Assembly: GCF_004349145.1 (NCBI RefSeq)
Contig: NZ_SMFO01000005.1
Span: 725-64,724, forward strand
Reading direction: 5' to 3'
Length of the DNA stretch: 64,000 nucleotides
Origin: Flavobacterium hiemivividum
GTDB lineage: Bacteria > Bacteroidota > Bacteroidia > Flavobacteriales > Flavobacteriaceae
Below the pieces are notes generated by a model that worked only from the letters and a program-made list of their open reading frames with translations, was not told the origin of the DNA and did no database searches. This document shows, in pieces, positions 37,110 through 44,695 of this stretch (positions within the stretch are counted from its first letter, which is position 1; the number at the start of each line of letters is the position of its first letter). Position numbers and translations under genes: made by a program.

Positions 37110-37141
37110 TGTTACTATATTTGTAATCATTATAAATAAAA

Positions 37142-37444
37142 ATGAAGGAATTAAAAAAACGTTGGAAAATTGAGTCCAATTTTCAACTAGCCATTATATT
37201 TATCGGCTTTGCAATTACTGGATCTACTTCGGCTTGGCTATCAAAACCCGTTTGTTTTTGGCTGGGAATTATGAAAGAAGATTTCGGTTTGTGGTACACT
37301 CCAGTTCGTTTACTGATAATTTTTCCGATATACCAAGTGCTTTTGGTCTTAGTAGGATTTCTTTTGGGCCAATTTAAATTCTTTTGGGCATTTGAGCAAA
37401 AAATGCTTAAAAGCATGGGCTTAGGTTTTCTTTTTAGAACATAA
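37142..37444 (+). CDS. Small membrane protein, probably DUF6787 family
   Basis: This 100-residue protein begins with a basic segment (KELKKRWKIES), then a hydrophobic helix (about 15-35), a short loop (KPVCFWLGIMKEDFGLWY) and a second helix (LLIIFPIYQVLLVLVGFLLG), ending FLFRT. The pattern, including ITGSTSAWLSKP, matches my memory of DUF6787. It faces the convergent minus-strand gene at 37452 with only seven bases between the stops. Confidence 0.7.
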   Translation: MKELKKRWKIESNFQLAIIFIGFAITGSTSAWLSKPVCFWLGIMKEDFGLWYTPVRLLIIFPIYQVLLVLVGFLLGQFKFFWAFEQKMLKSMGLGFLFRT

Positions 37445-37451
37445 AAAAGAC

Positions 37452-37751
37452 TTAACTTTTACTTTCTCTTTTTATAACATAATTATAGAACCACATTAAT
37501 GTAAAAGAAGGTATAAAGTCAGTGAATGGGAGTATTTCTTCTAAAAAAGCGACCACTCCACCTACTCGACCTGCAGTTCCTTTATACATTCTTGTCATGA
37601 GATAAGCTGCAACTGGCGCCCAAATAACATCTGAAAACTCACCAATCATAGGGACTGTAAAAGATAACATCCCAATAGCATCAAATAAAAGACCTAGAAA
37701 TAGATCTCTTTTTTTAGTGTTTCTATCCAACTGCAGCCCGACTTTTTCCAT
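37452..37751 (-). CDS. Small membrane protein coupled to msrA
   Basis: This 99-residue protein has two or three hydrophobic segments (LFLGLLFDAIGMLSFTVP, VIWAPVAAYLMTRMY, FIPSFTLMWFYNYVI). Its ATG at 37751 shares one base with the msrA stop codon (TAATG), so it is translationally coupled to msrA. No family name is assigned. A possible role beside methionine-sulfoxide repair is only a guess from position. Confidence 0.72.
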   Translation of the reverse strand: MEKVGLQLDRNTKKRDLFLGLLFDAIGMLSFTVPMIGEFSDVIWAPVAAYLMTRMYKGTAGRVGGVVAFLEEILPFTDFIPSFTLMWFYNYVIKRESKS

Positions 37752-38299
37752 TATTTTTTAAGTTTATCGTGATACACTTTTTTCAATTTTTCTATCTTAG
37801 GAGTGATGATGTAAGAGCAATAGCCTTGCGTTTTATTACCGTTATAATAATTTTGATGGTAATCCTCCGCTTCATAAAATTTTGATACTGGGGAAATAGC
37901 AGTTACAATAGTCTTTCCAAAGGTATCTTCTCTCGTCATTAAATCAATGTAGTCTTCAGCTGTTTTTTTCTGTTCTTCGCTATGATAAAAAATTTCACTG
38001 CGGTATTGAGTCCCCACATCATTTCCTTGACGATTTAATGTAGTAGGATCATGGGTGGCGAAAAATATTTCTAAGAGTTCGCCAAATGATATTTCCTCCG
38101 GATCAAAAGTGATTTGAATCGCTTCAGCATGACCTGTGTCGCCACCGCAAATCTCTTTATATGTAGGATTAATCGTCTCTCCTCCAATATATCCTGAAAC
38201 AACGCTATTTACTCCCTCTAATTCTAAAAACACTGCTTCTGTACACCAAAAACAACCTCCTGCAAACGTAGCTACTTCCATTCCTTTTTCTATTTCCAT
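37751..38299 (-). CDS. msrA: Peptide-methionine (S)-S-oxide reductase
   Basis: This 182-residue enzyme reduces methionine-S-sulfoxide in proteins. The active-site motif FAGGCFWCTEAVF (Cys at about residues 15 and 18) lies near the N-terminus. GGDTGHAEAIQITFDPEEI and FFATHDPTTLNRQGND-type signatures follow. The frame extends upstream to 38368, but the ATG at 38299 best matches the family N-terminus; no signal peptide is present in either form, so it is cytosolic. It overlaps the next gene by one base. Confidence 0.93.
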   Translation of the reverse strand: MEIEKGMEVATFAGGCFWCTEAVFLELEGVNSVVSGYIGGETINPTYKEICGGDTGHAEAIQITFDPEEISFGELLEIFFATHDPTTLNRQGNDVGTQYRSEIFYHSEEQKKTAEDYIDLMTREDTFGKTIVTAISPVSKFYEAEDYHQNYYNGNKTQGYCSYIITPKIEKLKKVYHDKLKK

Positions 38300-38549
38300 A
38301 GTTTTTAAGTATTTTAATTTAGGGTACATACTACTGTTTTTCAGTTTACATTTCGAAATTAACAACATTACAAATAAAATAAAATTGTCTTTAAATCCGT
38401 AACACCCTTCTTGTAATTCAAATTTAGGGTTTTAAAAAGTCTCTCCTATTTCTAATTAACTAAATTTTATAGTTTACGCCATCAAAATTATTTTGTTCGT
38501 CATTAAATATTCATTTAAATCTTTGTTTCTTTGCAGCAAAGAGCTTCCT

Positions 38550-39215
38550 ATGATACATGCCAAAAATCTACATAAATATTACGACCAACTCCATGTTTTA
38601 AAAGGAGTGGATTTACATATTAAAAAAGGTGAAATCGTTTCTATTGTTGGTGCTTCTGGCGCAGGAAAAACGACGCTTTTGCAAATCCTTGGAACTTTGG
38701 ATAGACCATCAGAAGAAAAGGAAATAGAGCTTCGCATCAACAATGAAGACATTCTGAAAATGAATGATAAAAACCTTTCTAAATTTCGAAATTTAAATCT
38801 TGGTTTTATCTTTCAGTTTCATCAGTTACTACCTGAGTTTACAGCATTAGAAAATGTGTGTATTCCTGCTTATATCGCCAATAAATCAAAACAAGAAACT
38901 GAAACTGAGGCAAAAAAATTATTGGACTTTCTAGGATTATCGCACCGACTTGATCATAAACCCAATGAACTTTCAGGAGGAGAACAACAGCGAGTGGCGG
39001 TTGCACGCGCATTGATAAATAAACCGGCGATTATATTTGCCGATGAGCCTTCTGGTAACCTTGACACCGCATCGGCAGAAAACTTGCACCAATTGTTTTT
39101 TAAATTGCGTGACGAATTTGGTCAAACTTTTGTGATTGTAACGCATAACGAAGAATTAGCGAACATGGCCGACAGAAAACTGGTGATGGTCGATGGCCAA
39201 ATTAGCAAACAGTAA
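38550..39215 (+). CDS. ABC transporter ATP-binding protein, LolD-like
   Basis: This 221-residue ATPase has Walker [13 protein letters not shown]-loop [12 protein letters not shown], signature [15 protein letters not shown], Walker [13 protein letters not shown] and the H-loop VTHN. It groups with the MacB/LolD family. The start at 38550 ([13 protein letters not shown]) fits the family N-terminus, so the frame's upstream extension to 38493 is rejected. No permease gene is adjacent, so its partner is elsewhere. The likely role is lipoprotein release from the inner membrane or a related export task. Confidence 0.88.
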   Translation: MIHAKNLHKYYDQLHVLKGVDLHIKKGEIVSIVGASGAGKTTLLQILGTLDRPSEEKEIELRINNEDILKMNDKNLSKFRNLNLGFIFQFHQLLPEFTALENVCIPAYIANKSKQETETEAKKLLDFLGLSHRLDHKPNELSGGEQQRVAVARALINKPAIIFADEPSGNLDTASAENLHQLFFKLRDEFGQTFVIVTHNEELANMADRKLVMVDGQISKQ

Positions 39216-39282
39216 TCATTCGCAGTATTCTGTATTCTGTTCTGAATAAACAGAAAAATCCATATTATCCGTATCTCATTCA

Positions 39283-40047
39283 ATGAATCAAGCTGAACTC
39301 AAATCATTTCTCGACGAAAAAGTCATTCAATACAATACCCTAGACTTTATAGAAAGTGATCCGGTGCAAATACCACATCTCTTTACTCGAAAAGAAGATA
39401 TCGAAATCGCCGGTTTTCTTAGCGCAACCATTGCTTGGGGAAATCGGACTATGATTATCAAAAATTCGCATCGAATGATCGATTTGATGGGAAATGCTCC
39501 TTTTGACTTTGTGATGTCTCATACTGAGGATGATTTACAAAGATTAGAATCTTTCGTACATCGTACTTTTAACGGCCAGGATTTTAGCTTTTTTATAAAA
39601 AGTCTTCAAAATATTTATACGAATCACGATGGTCTCGAAGCTGTTTTTTCTAAAAATCAAGAGACACCTTCAATACAAAAAAGCATCTCTGAGTTTAAGA
39701 AAATATTTTTCGAAATCCCACATGCACAACGTACTCAAAAACACGTTTCTGACCCTATGAATGGATCGGCGGCAAAACGAATTAATATGTATTTAAGATG
39801 GATGTGTCGCCAAGACAGCAAAGGAGTAGATTTAGGAATTTGGAAAAGTATCTCTCCTTCTATTTTGTCTTGCCCTTTAGACGTCCATTCTGGTAATGTT
39901 GCTCGAAAACTTGGGCTGCTAACTCGAAAACAAAATGATGGCAAAGCACTAGCGGAATTAGATTTACAACTTCGGAAATTAGATTCAACGGATCCCGTTA
40001 AATATGATTTTGCACTCTTTGGATTGGGAGTTTTTGAAGGATTTTAA
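39283..40047 (+). CDS. TIGR02757 family protein (DUF2400)
   Basis: This 254-residue cytoplasmic protein contains the conserved stretches IAGFLSATIAWGNRTMIIKN, FVHRTFNGQDF, GSAAKRINMYLRWMCRQD and CPLDVHSGNVARKLGLLTRKQND. They match the Bacteroidota family TIGR02757. The LDVHxGxVARxLGLL segment recalls helix-hairpin-helix DNA glycosylase-like folds, which would suggest nucleic-acid binding, but no activity is known to me. It lies 67 bases after the LolD-like gene. Confidence 0.88.
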   Translation: MNQAELKSFLDEKVIQYNTLDFIESDPVQIPHLFTRKEDIEIAGFLSATIAWGNRTMIIKNSHRMIDLMGNAPFDFVMSHTEDDLQRLESFVHRTFNGQDFSFFIKSLQNIYTNHDGLEAVFSKNQETPSIQKSISEFKKIFFEIPHAQRTQKHVSDPMNGSAAKRINMYLRWMCRQDSKGVDLGIWKSISPSILSCPLDVHSGNVARKLGLLTRKQNDGKALAELDLQLRKLDSTDPVKYDFALFGLGVFEGF

Positions 40048-40373
40048 TATTCAAATTATACTGTTTTCCAGCAGATATTTGCTCTATTTATAAAATATCT
40101 CTTGTATAAAACGGATTTTTGGGATTGTTACCAACCTATTTTTGATATTAAAAGGAAATAGATATGTTATTCATCGGTACATTTAACACTTTATCGTGTT
40201 TATCATGAACAAATTACACTATTTTCGCACTAAATAAATATTAAAAAATGGCAGTCTTTTTTAAAATAGACAGGAAATTATTTATAAAATAAAAACTCAG
40301 AGAAAGAATAATACGTATACATCAGTATAAAAGATCAAGTTCGAGTGAACTAAAATTATGATACGACATTAAT
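40048..40373. other. Intergenic region upstream of the exopolysaccharide-type cluster
   Basis: There are 326 bases with no gene. A TATTTTCG box (40220-40227, one mismatch to TAnnTTTG) lies about 150 bases before the response-regulator start. A small AACAC...GTGTT palindrome lies near 40187-40201. It should contain the promoter and any operator of the cluster, but nothing decisive is visible. Confidence 0.5.
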
Positions 40374-40733
40374 ATGAAAAAGATTTTAATAGCCGAAGAT
40401 AATTCAATGCTATCCTTATTACTTAAATTCCGGTTAGAAAAAGAAGGATACGAGCTTCTAATTGCCGAAAATGGAAAAGAAACGATAGCGCTAATTGAGG
40501 AACACAATCCTGAATTAATTCTAACAGACATAATGATGCCTTTTATTAGCGGACTTGAAATCATAAGTCATGTACGTAATACATTAAAAAACAGCACTCC
40601 TATAATCGTTTTTTCGGCATCAGGCCAAGAAGAAATAGTACTAAAAGCCTTTAAATTAGGAGCTACTGATTTTATGACAAAACCTTTTAGTCCAAATGAA
40701 ATGGTTAATAGAGTAAAACGAATTTTGCGATAA
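40374..40733 (+). CDS. Single-domain response regulator
   Basis: This 119-residue REC domain alone has acidic residues Glu8 and Asp9 (LIAEDN), phospho-acceptor Asp52 (LTDIMMP), the Ser-rich switch (VFSASG) and Lys103 (MTKPF). There is no output domain, so it must act by protein contact. It is the first gene of a tight group: the HEAT protein starts five bases after its stop, then a glycosyltransferase and an outer-membrane barrel follow. No histidine kinase lies in the window. By analogy with CheY-like controllers of polysaccharide export, it may gate the synthase. Confidence 0.9.
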   Translation: MKKILIAEDNSMLSLLLKFRLEKEGYELLIAENGKETIALIEEHNPELILTDIMMPFISGLEIISHVRNTLKNSTPIIVFSASGQEEIVLKAFKLGATDFMTKPFSPNEMVNRVKRILR

Positions 40734-40738
40734 TAGAT

Positions 40739-41845
40739 ATGATTTCGAGTAATTATTTTATTGATCTTTTTAAAAGCTCTTCTGTTGTCATTGAATTAGT
40801 ATGGATTCTAATAGTAATTCTAATCGCTTCCATTATTGCTGTCCTAATCTATTTGAAATTTTTAAGAACGATCTTACGCAGAAATGAAAAATCAAAAAAG
40901 ACCTTAGGAAAAGAATTTGAAACTAAAATTATCACCTATTTATATTCAGCTGATGAGGATAGTGATAAAATTAGTTCAGAGCAACAATTAATCATTGAAG
41001 ATTTAAAAAAAGAAACTTCTAAAGAGTATAGAAAAGACATTCTTATTGCAACGATGTTAAAGTTGAGTTATGAAATTTCTGGAGAAATGGCTAATTCGAT
41101 CAATAAACTTTATGTAGAAACTAGTTTGCTAGAACATTCCCTTTGGAAAATAAAAAATAAAAAATGGAATTTAATTGCTGAAGGAATCAGAGAACTTACG
41201 CTGTTTGAAGTAAAGGAAGTTGAAGATTTAGTTAAAAAGCATATCAACCATCCCAAAAGTGAAGTGCGAAGTGTAATACAATTGTACCTTGTTAGTTTGT
41301 TTCATTTTAAAGGTCTGGATTTTTTGAATGACATAAAAACCCCTATATCAGAATGGGACCAAATCCAATTATTAGAAGTGCTGCAGTTACTGAAAACTCA
41401 GGAAATTTCGGGTATAAACAACTGGCTTAAATCATCTAATGAATCTGTAGTGATTTTTTCTTTAAAAATGGCCAAAATATACAATCGTTATGGCGCAAAG
41501 GACGAGCTTATTTCACTTTTAAAACACCCTTCGTTAGCAGTGCGAATTCAAGCAATTGAAGTAATCAGCCACCTGAGTATTATAGAAGCTAAACCAGAAT
41601 TAATTGGAAATTTTGATGAGCTTGCTATAGAAGAACAAATTGCCTTTTTTACAATGATGGAAAACACCTATGAAGTGACTGACAAGCCATTTATTCTGGA
41701 TAATATCCAAAATCCAAATTTTGAAATTAAATTCTCAGCACTGACAATTTTAAAAGAATTAAGTCTAGAAGATTTCAATAGTTTTAAGGTGTTGTCTGTG
41801 GATCCTGATTTTGTTAAAATTATCAAACATTTAGAATTAAATTAA
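40739..41845 (+). CDS. Membrane-anchored HEAT-repeat protein
   Basis: This 368-residue protein has one N-terminal transmembrane helix (about 17-42; VIELVWILIVILIASIIAVLIYLKF). A basic stretch and a mostly alpha-helical cytoplasmic domain follow. Later parts show HEAT-like helical pairs (SEVRSVIQLYLVSLFHF, SLAVRIQAIEVISHLSI, NFEIKFSALTILKELSL). Such scaffolds bind other proteins. It lies five bases after the response regulator and 11 bases before the glycosyltransferase. This suggests that it links the phosphorylated regulator to the membrane synthase; that link is inference. I know of no named family for this full-length protein. Confidence 0.82.
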   Translation: MISSNYFIDLFKSSSVVIELVWILIVILIASIIAVLIYLKFLRTILRRNEKSKKTLGKEFETKIITYLYSADEDSDKISSEQQLIIEDLKKETSKEYRKDILIATMLKLSYEISGEMANSINKLYVETSLLEHSLWKIKNKKWNLIAEGIRELTLFEVKEVEDLVKKHINHPKSEVRSVIQLYLVSLFHFKGLDFLNDIKTPISEWDQIQLLEVLQLLKTQEISGINNWLKSSNESVVIFSLKMAKIYNRYGAKDELISLLKHPSLAVRIQAIEVISHLSIIEAKPELIGNFDELAIEEQIAFFTMMENTYEVTDKPFILDNIQNPNFEIKFSALTILKELSLEDFNSFKVLSVDPDFVKIIKHLELN

Positions 41846-41856
41846 GCACTTCCTCT

Positions 41857-43278
41857 ATGAATAATTTTATCCTCGTTATGCGGTTTTTATTTTTCCTCTA
41901 TAGTTTTGTACTTATAGGATCTTACATTGTTCTAGGGATTATTTCTATAATTGAGAGTATCGCCTATATGAAGAAGAATAGTTTTGTTAACTACAACAAA
42001 ATTTTATCTTCTAATATTTCTCCTTCAATCTCCATCATAGCTCCGGCTTATAATGAGAGTTTAAATATTATTGAAAATGTACGGTCATTACTTTCCTGTC
42101 ATTACGCTAATTATGACGTTATAATTGTAAACGACGGTAGTAAAGACGACAGTTTAGAAAAGCTTATCGCAGCCTACGATTTGGTAAAAGTAGACTTCCT
42201 AATTAATGAGCAGATACCTACAAAACCACTTCGAAACGGGATATACAAATCAACCAATCCAGCCTTTGAAAAATTAATAATTGTTGATAAAGAAAATGGC
42301 GGAAAGGCAGACGCTCTTAATATGGGATTGAATATTAGTGCTAACAAATATGTTGCCTGTATCGATGTCGATTGTCTGTTAATCGAAGACGCATTACTCA
42401 AATTGGTCAAACCTTTTCTCGAAACTACAGACACGCAAGTTATTGCTGCCGGCGGTGTAATTAGGATTGCAAATTCGTGCATTATTAAAGAAGGTAAAAT
42501 GCTTGAAATCAACCTTCCAAATAAACTGATGCTCCAAGGGCAAATTCTAGAATATTTACGAGCTTTTCTACTTGGAAGAATGGCTTGGAGCAGGTTAAAT
42601 GGATTGTTAGTTATTTCAGGAGCTTTTGGACTATTCGATAAAAAGATTGCAATTAGTGTGGGAGGCTATGACACTAAAACTGTAGGAGAAGATATGGAAA
42701 TTATTGTTCGAATGAGACGCTATATGGAAGAACTAGAAAGCAAACCCAAATATAAAGTGGCCTATATTCCTGATCCACTTTGCTGGACAGAAGCTCCTGA
42801 TAGTTATAAAGTATTTATTTCTCAAAGAAATCGCTGGACTCGTGGCACTATAGAAACACTGAAAATACACCGAAAAATTGGCTTCAATAAAAATTACGGA
42901 GCGATGGGACTTCTAAGTTATCCCTATTGGTTTTTATTCGAAAGAATGGCACCTATAATCGAGATATTAGGACTAATCTATTTTGGAGTTCTTATTGCTT
43001 ACGAAAAAGTAAGATGGGATTACACCCTTGCTTTTATACTTGTAGCCTATTTATTTACTGTTTTGTTTTCGATAATATCCATAATTTCTGAAGAACTTAC
43101 TTATCATCAATACAAGAAAAAAGGAACAGGAATTAAATTAATTCTTATCACCTTCTTAGAACCATTTGTCATTCATCCGTTCATATTATACGCTGCTTTT
43201 AGAGGAAACATGGACTACTATTTTAACAAAAAGAAAAAATGGGGAGAAATGACTAGAACTGGAATGTCTAAAGTTTAA
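41857..43278 (+). CDS. Processive family 2 glycosyltransferase (exopolysaccharide synthase)
   Basis: This 473-residue inner-membrane enzyme has one N-terminal helix (about 8-35), then a GT-A domain. The motifs are IIAPAYNES, VNDGS (Asp93), CIDVD (Asp170, Asp172), GED (Glu278, Asp279) and QRNRW (323-327). These make the D, DxD, ED, QxxRW set of processive synthases such as PgaC, hyaluronan and cellulose synthases. C-terminal helices lie at about 355-380, 388-412 and 425-448. It should polymerise a nucleotide sugar and pass the chain across the inner membrane. No PilZ domain is present, so direct c-di-GMP control is not seen. The linkage and sugar are unknown. Confidence 0.92.
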   Translation: MNNFILVMRFLFFLYSFVLIGSYIVLGIISIIESIAYMKKNSFVNYNKILSSNISPSISIIAPAYNESLNIIENVRSLLSCHYANYDVIIVNDGSKDDSLEKLIAAYDLVKVDFLINEQIPTKPLRNGIYKSTNPAFEKLIIVDKENGGKADALNMGLNISANKYVACIDVDCLLIEDALLKLVKPFLETTDTQVIAAGGVIRIANSCIIKEGKMLEINLPNKLMLQGQILEYLRAFLLGRMAWSRLNGLLVISGAFGLFDKKIAISVGGYDTKTVGEDMEIIVRMRRYMEELESKPKYKVAYIPDPLCWTEAPDSYKVFISQRNRWTRGTIETLKIHRKIGFNKNYGAMGLLSYPYWFLFERMAPIIEILGLIYFGVLIAYEKVRWDYTLAFILVAYLFTVLFSIISIISEELTYHQYKKKGTGIKLILITFLEPFVIHPFILYAAFRGNMDYYFNKKKKWGEMTRTGMSKV

Positions 43279-43302
43279 ATATTTAAAATATAAATCTAAG
43301 AG

Positions 43303-44583
43303 ATGGAGATTAAAAAAATGATCTGTAAAATAATTTTAAAACTAAGTGTTATACTGATTTTTTTATGTGCCTTTCAAATGTTGGGGCAAGAAAAAGAATT
43401 CAGCGGAGATCCAGACGGCGCCTTCAACACTGCACGAGACTTAGCAACTAACAATCAACGTAAACAAGCACAGGATACTTTACTTTTTATTTTGACAAAA
43501 TATCCAGATTATCATGATGTTCGTATTTACTTGGCGACGACTTATGGATGGGACGGAGATAATAAAAAAGCAAAAAAGGAATTTGAAGTTGTTTTAGAAA
43601 AAGATCCAAAAAACAAGCCTGCCTGGCAGGGAATAATTCAAAATGAATTATGGGCAAATGCTCCTTTTATCGCTTTAAAAATGTCTGACAGAGCCTTAGA
43701 GCATTTTCCAAAAGACGCGGACATATTGTTCTTAAAAGCCAAGTCCCAGGAACAGATAGAAAAAAATTCGGATGCTTTGGATACTGTCAATTTGATACTT
43801 CAGGAAAATCCAGATAACCAAAAAGCAGAAGAACTTAGATACATTTTACGAAAAAAGGTAAGTCTCAATACTATCGGTTTAATTGTGTCAGCCGATTTTT
43901 TTTCTGAAATTTTCGAACCTATTCAATATCATAGTCTGAAATATGGACGCCAAACTAAACTGGGATTTGTAACTGCTAAACTGAATTTCAACAGGAAATT
44001 AAATACTAACGGTACACAGCTAGAAATAGAAATGTATCCTAAAATTATTAATGGACTTTATGGTTACATTAATGCAGGATATTCAAATTCTTCACTTTTC
44101 CCTAAAACAAAATACGGTGCTGAACTTTTCAAAGCATTACCTCACGGTCTCGAAGCCTCCCTTGGTTTTCGTACGCTGAATTATGCAACCACAACTAATT
44201 TCTACACTGCTTCTGTAAGTTGGTACACGGGTAACAGCTACTGGTCGTTTCGTCCTTATCTTACTCCGGGAGATTTGGGAACCAGTTTTTCTGGGGCTTT
44301 GACTTATCGAAAATACCGATCGGATGCCGATAATTATTTCAGTGTTTCAGCAGGTGTGGGATATTCGCCCGAGCTAAACCAGTTCAATTACACGGCTGTG
44401 GATAACGTCAAAATAGGATTGAAATCGCAAAAAATTAATTTAGGTTATAATTTTACTTCTCGCAATCAGCTAAATATTTACAATACTCAATTCGGAATAA
44501 CGCATCAGGAAGAACTATCCAGTCCTGGTGATTATTATTGGGTTTATTTCGTAGCCTTTACTTGGGATGTGCGTTTCAGATAA
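43303..44583 (+). CDS. TPR plus YaiO-family outer-membrane beta-barrel protein
   Basis: This is a 426-residue exported protein. The signal peptide begins at either of two Met (43303 or 43318; MICKIILKLSVILIFLCAF). Residues about 35-180 are TPR-like helical repeats (ARDLATNNQRKQAQDTLLFI, ATTYGWDGDNKKAKKEFEVV). The C-terminal ~240 residues form a YaiO-type barrel with alternating strands, ending WVYFVAFTWDVRF. TPR plus barrel is the plan of PgaA and BcsC-type exporters, so it probably guides the polymer through periplasm and outer membrane. It starts 24 bases after the glycosyltransferase stop and is followed by a strong hairpin. Confidence 0.88.
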   Translation: MEIKKMICKIILKLSVILIFLCAFQMLGQEKEFSGDPDGAFNTARDLATNNQRKQAQDTLLFILTKYPDYHDVRIYLATTYGWDGDNKKAKKEFEVVLEKDPKNKPAWQGIIQNELWANAPFIALKMSDRALEHFPKDADILFLKAKSQEQIEKNSDALDTVNLILQENPDNQKAEELRYILRKKVSLNTIGLIVSADFFSEIFEPIQYHSLKYGRQTKLGFVTAKLNFNRKLNTNGTQLEIEMYPKIINGLYGYINAGYSNSSLFPKTKYGAELFKALPHGLEASLGFRTLNYATTTNFYTASVSWYTGNSYWSFRPYLTPGDLGTSFSGALTYRKYRSDADNYFSVSAGVGYSPELNQFNYTAVDNVKIGLKSQKINLGYNFTSRNQLNIYNTQFGITHQEELSSPGDYYWVYFVAFTWDVRFR

Positions 44584-44587
44584 ATTT

Positions 44588-44616
44588 GCTTCCAGTTCGA
44601 AATTCGAACTGGAAGC
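44588..44616. repeat. Strong palindromic hairpin between barrel and glycosidase genes
   Basis: GCTTCCAGTTCGAA (44588-44601) is the exact reverse complement of 44603-44616, with a one-base centre. It begins four bases after the barrel gene's stop and has no T tract, so it looks more like an RNA-processing, stability or attenuation hairpin than a classical terminator. Confidence 0.75.
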
Positions 44617-44695
44617 CACGAAATAGAATTAAAAAAAAATAGGATATAGCCTTGGAAAAATTAGGAAGAAATTTATGAGTTTACAAATAAGTTAA

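Noticed and set aside
40374..40733. CheY-type chemotaxis regulator
   Set aside because: No chemotaxis genes are nearby. The tight linkage to HEAT, glycosyltransferase and barrel genes gives a better context.
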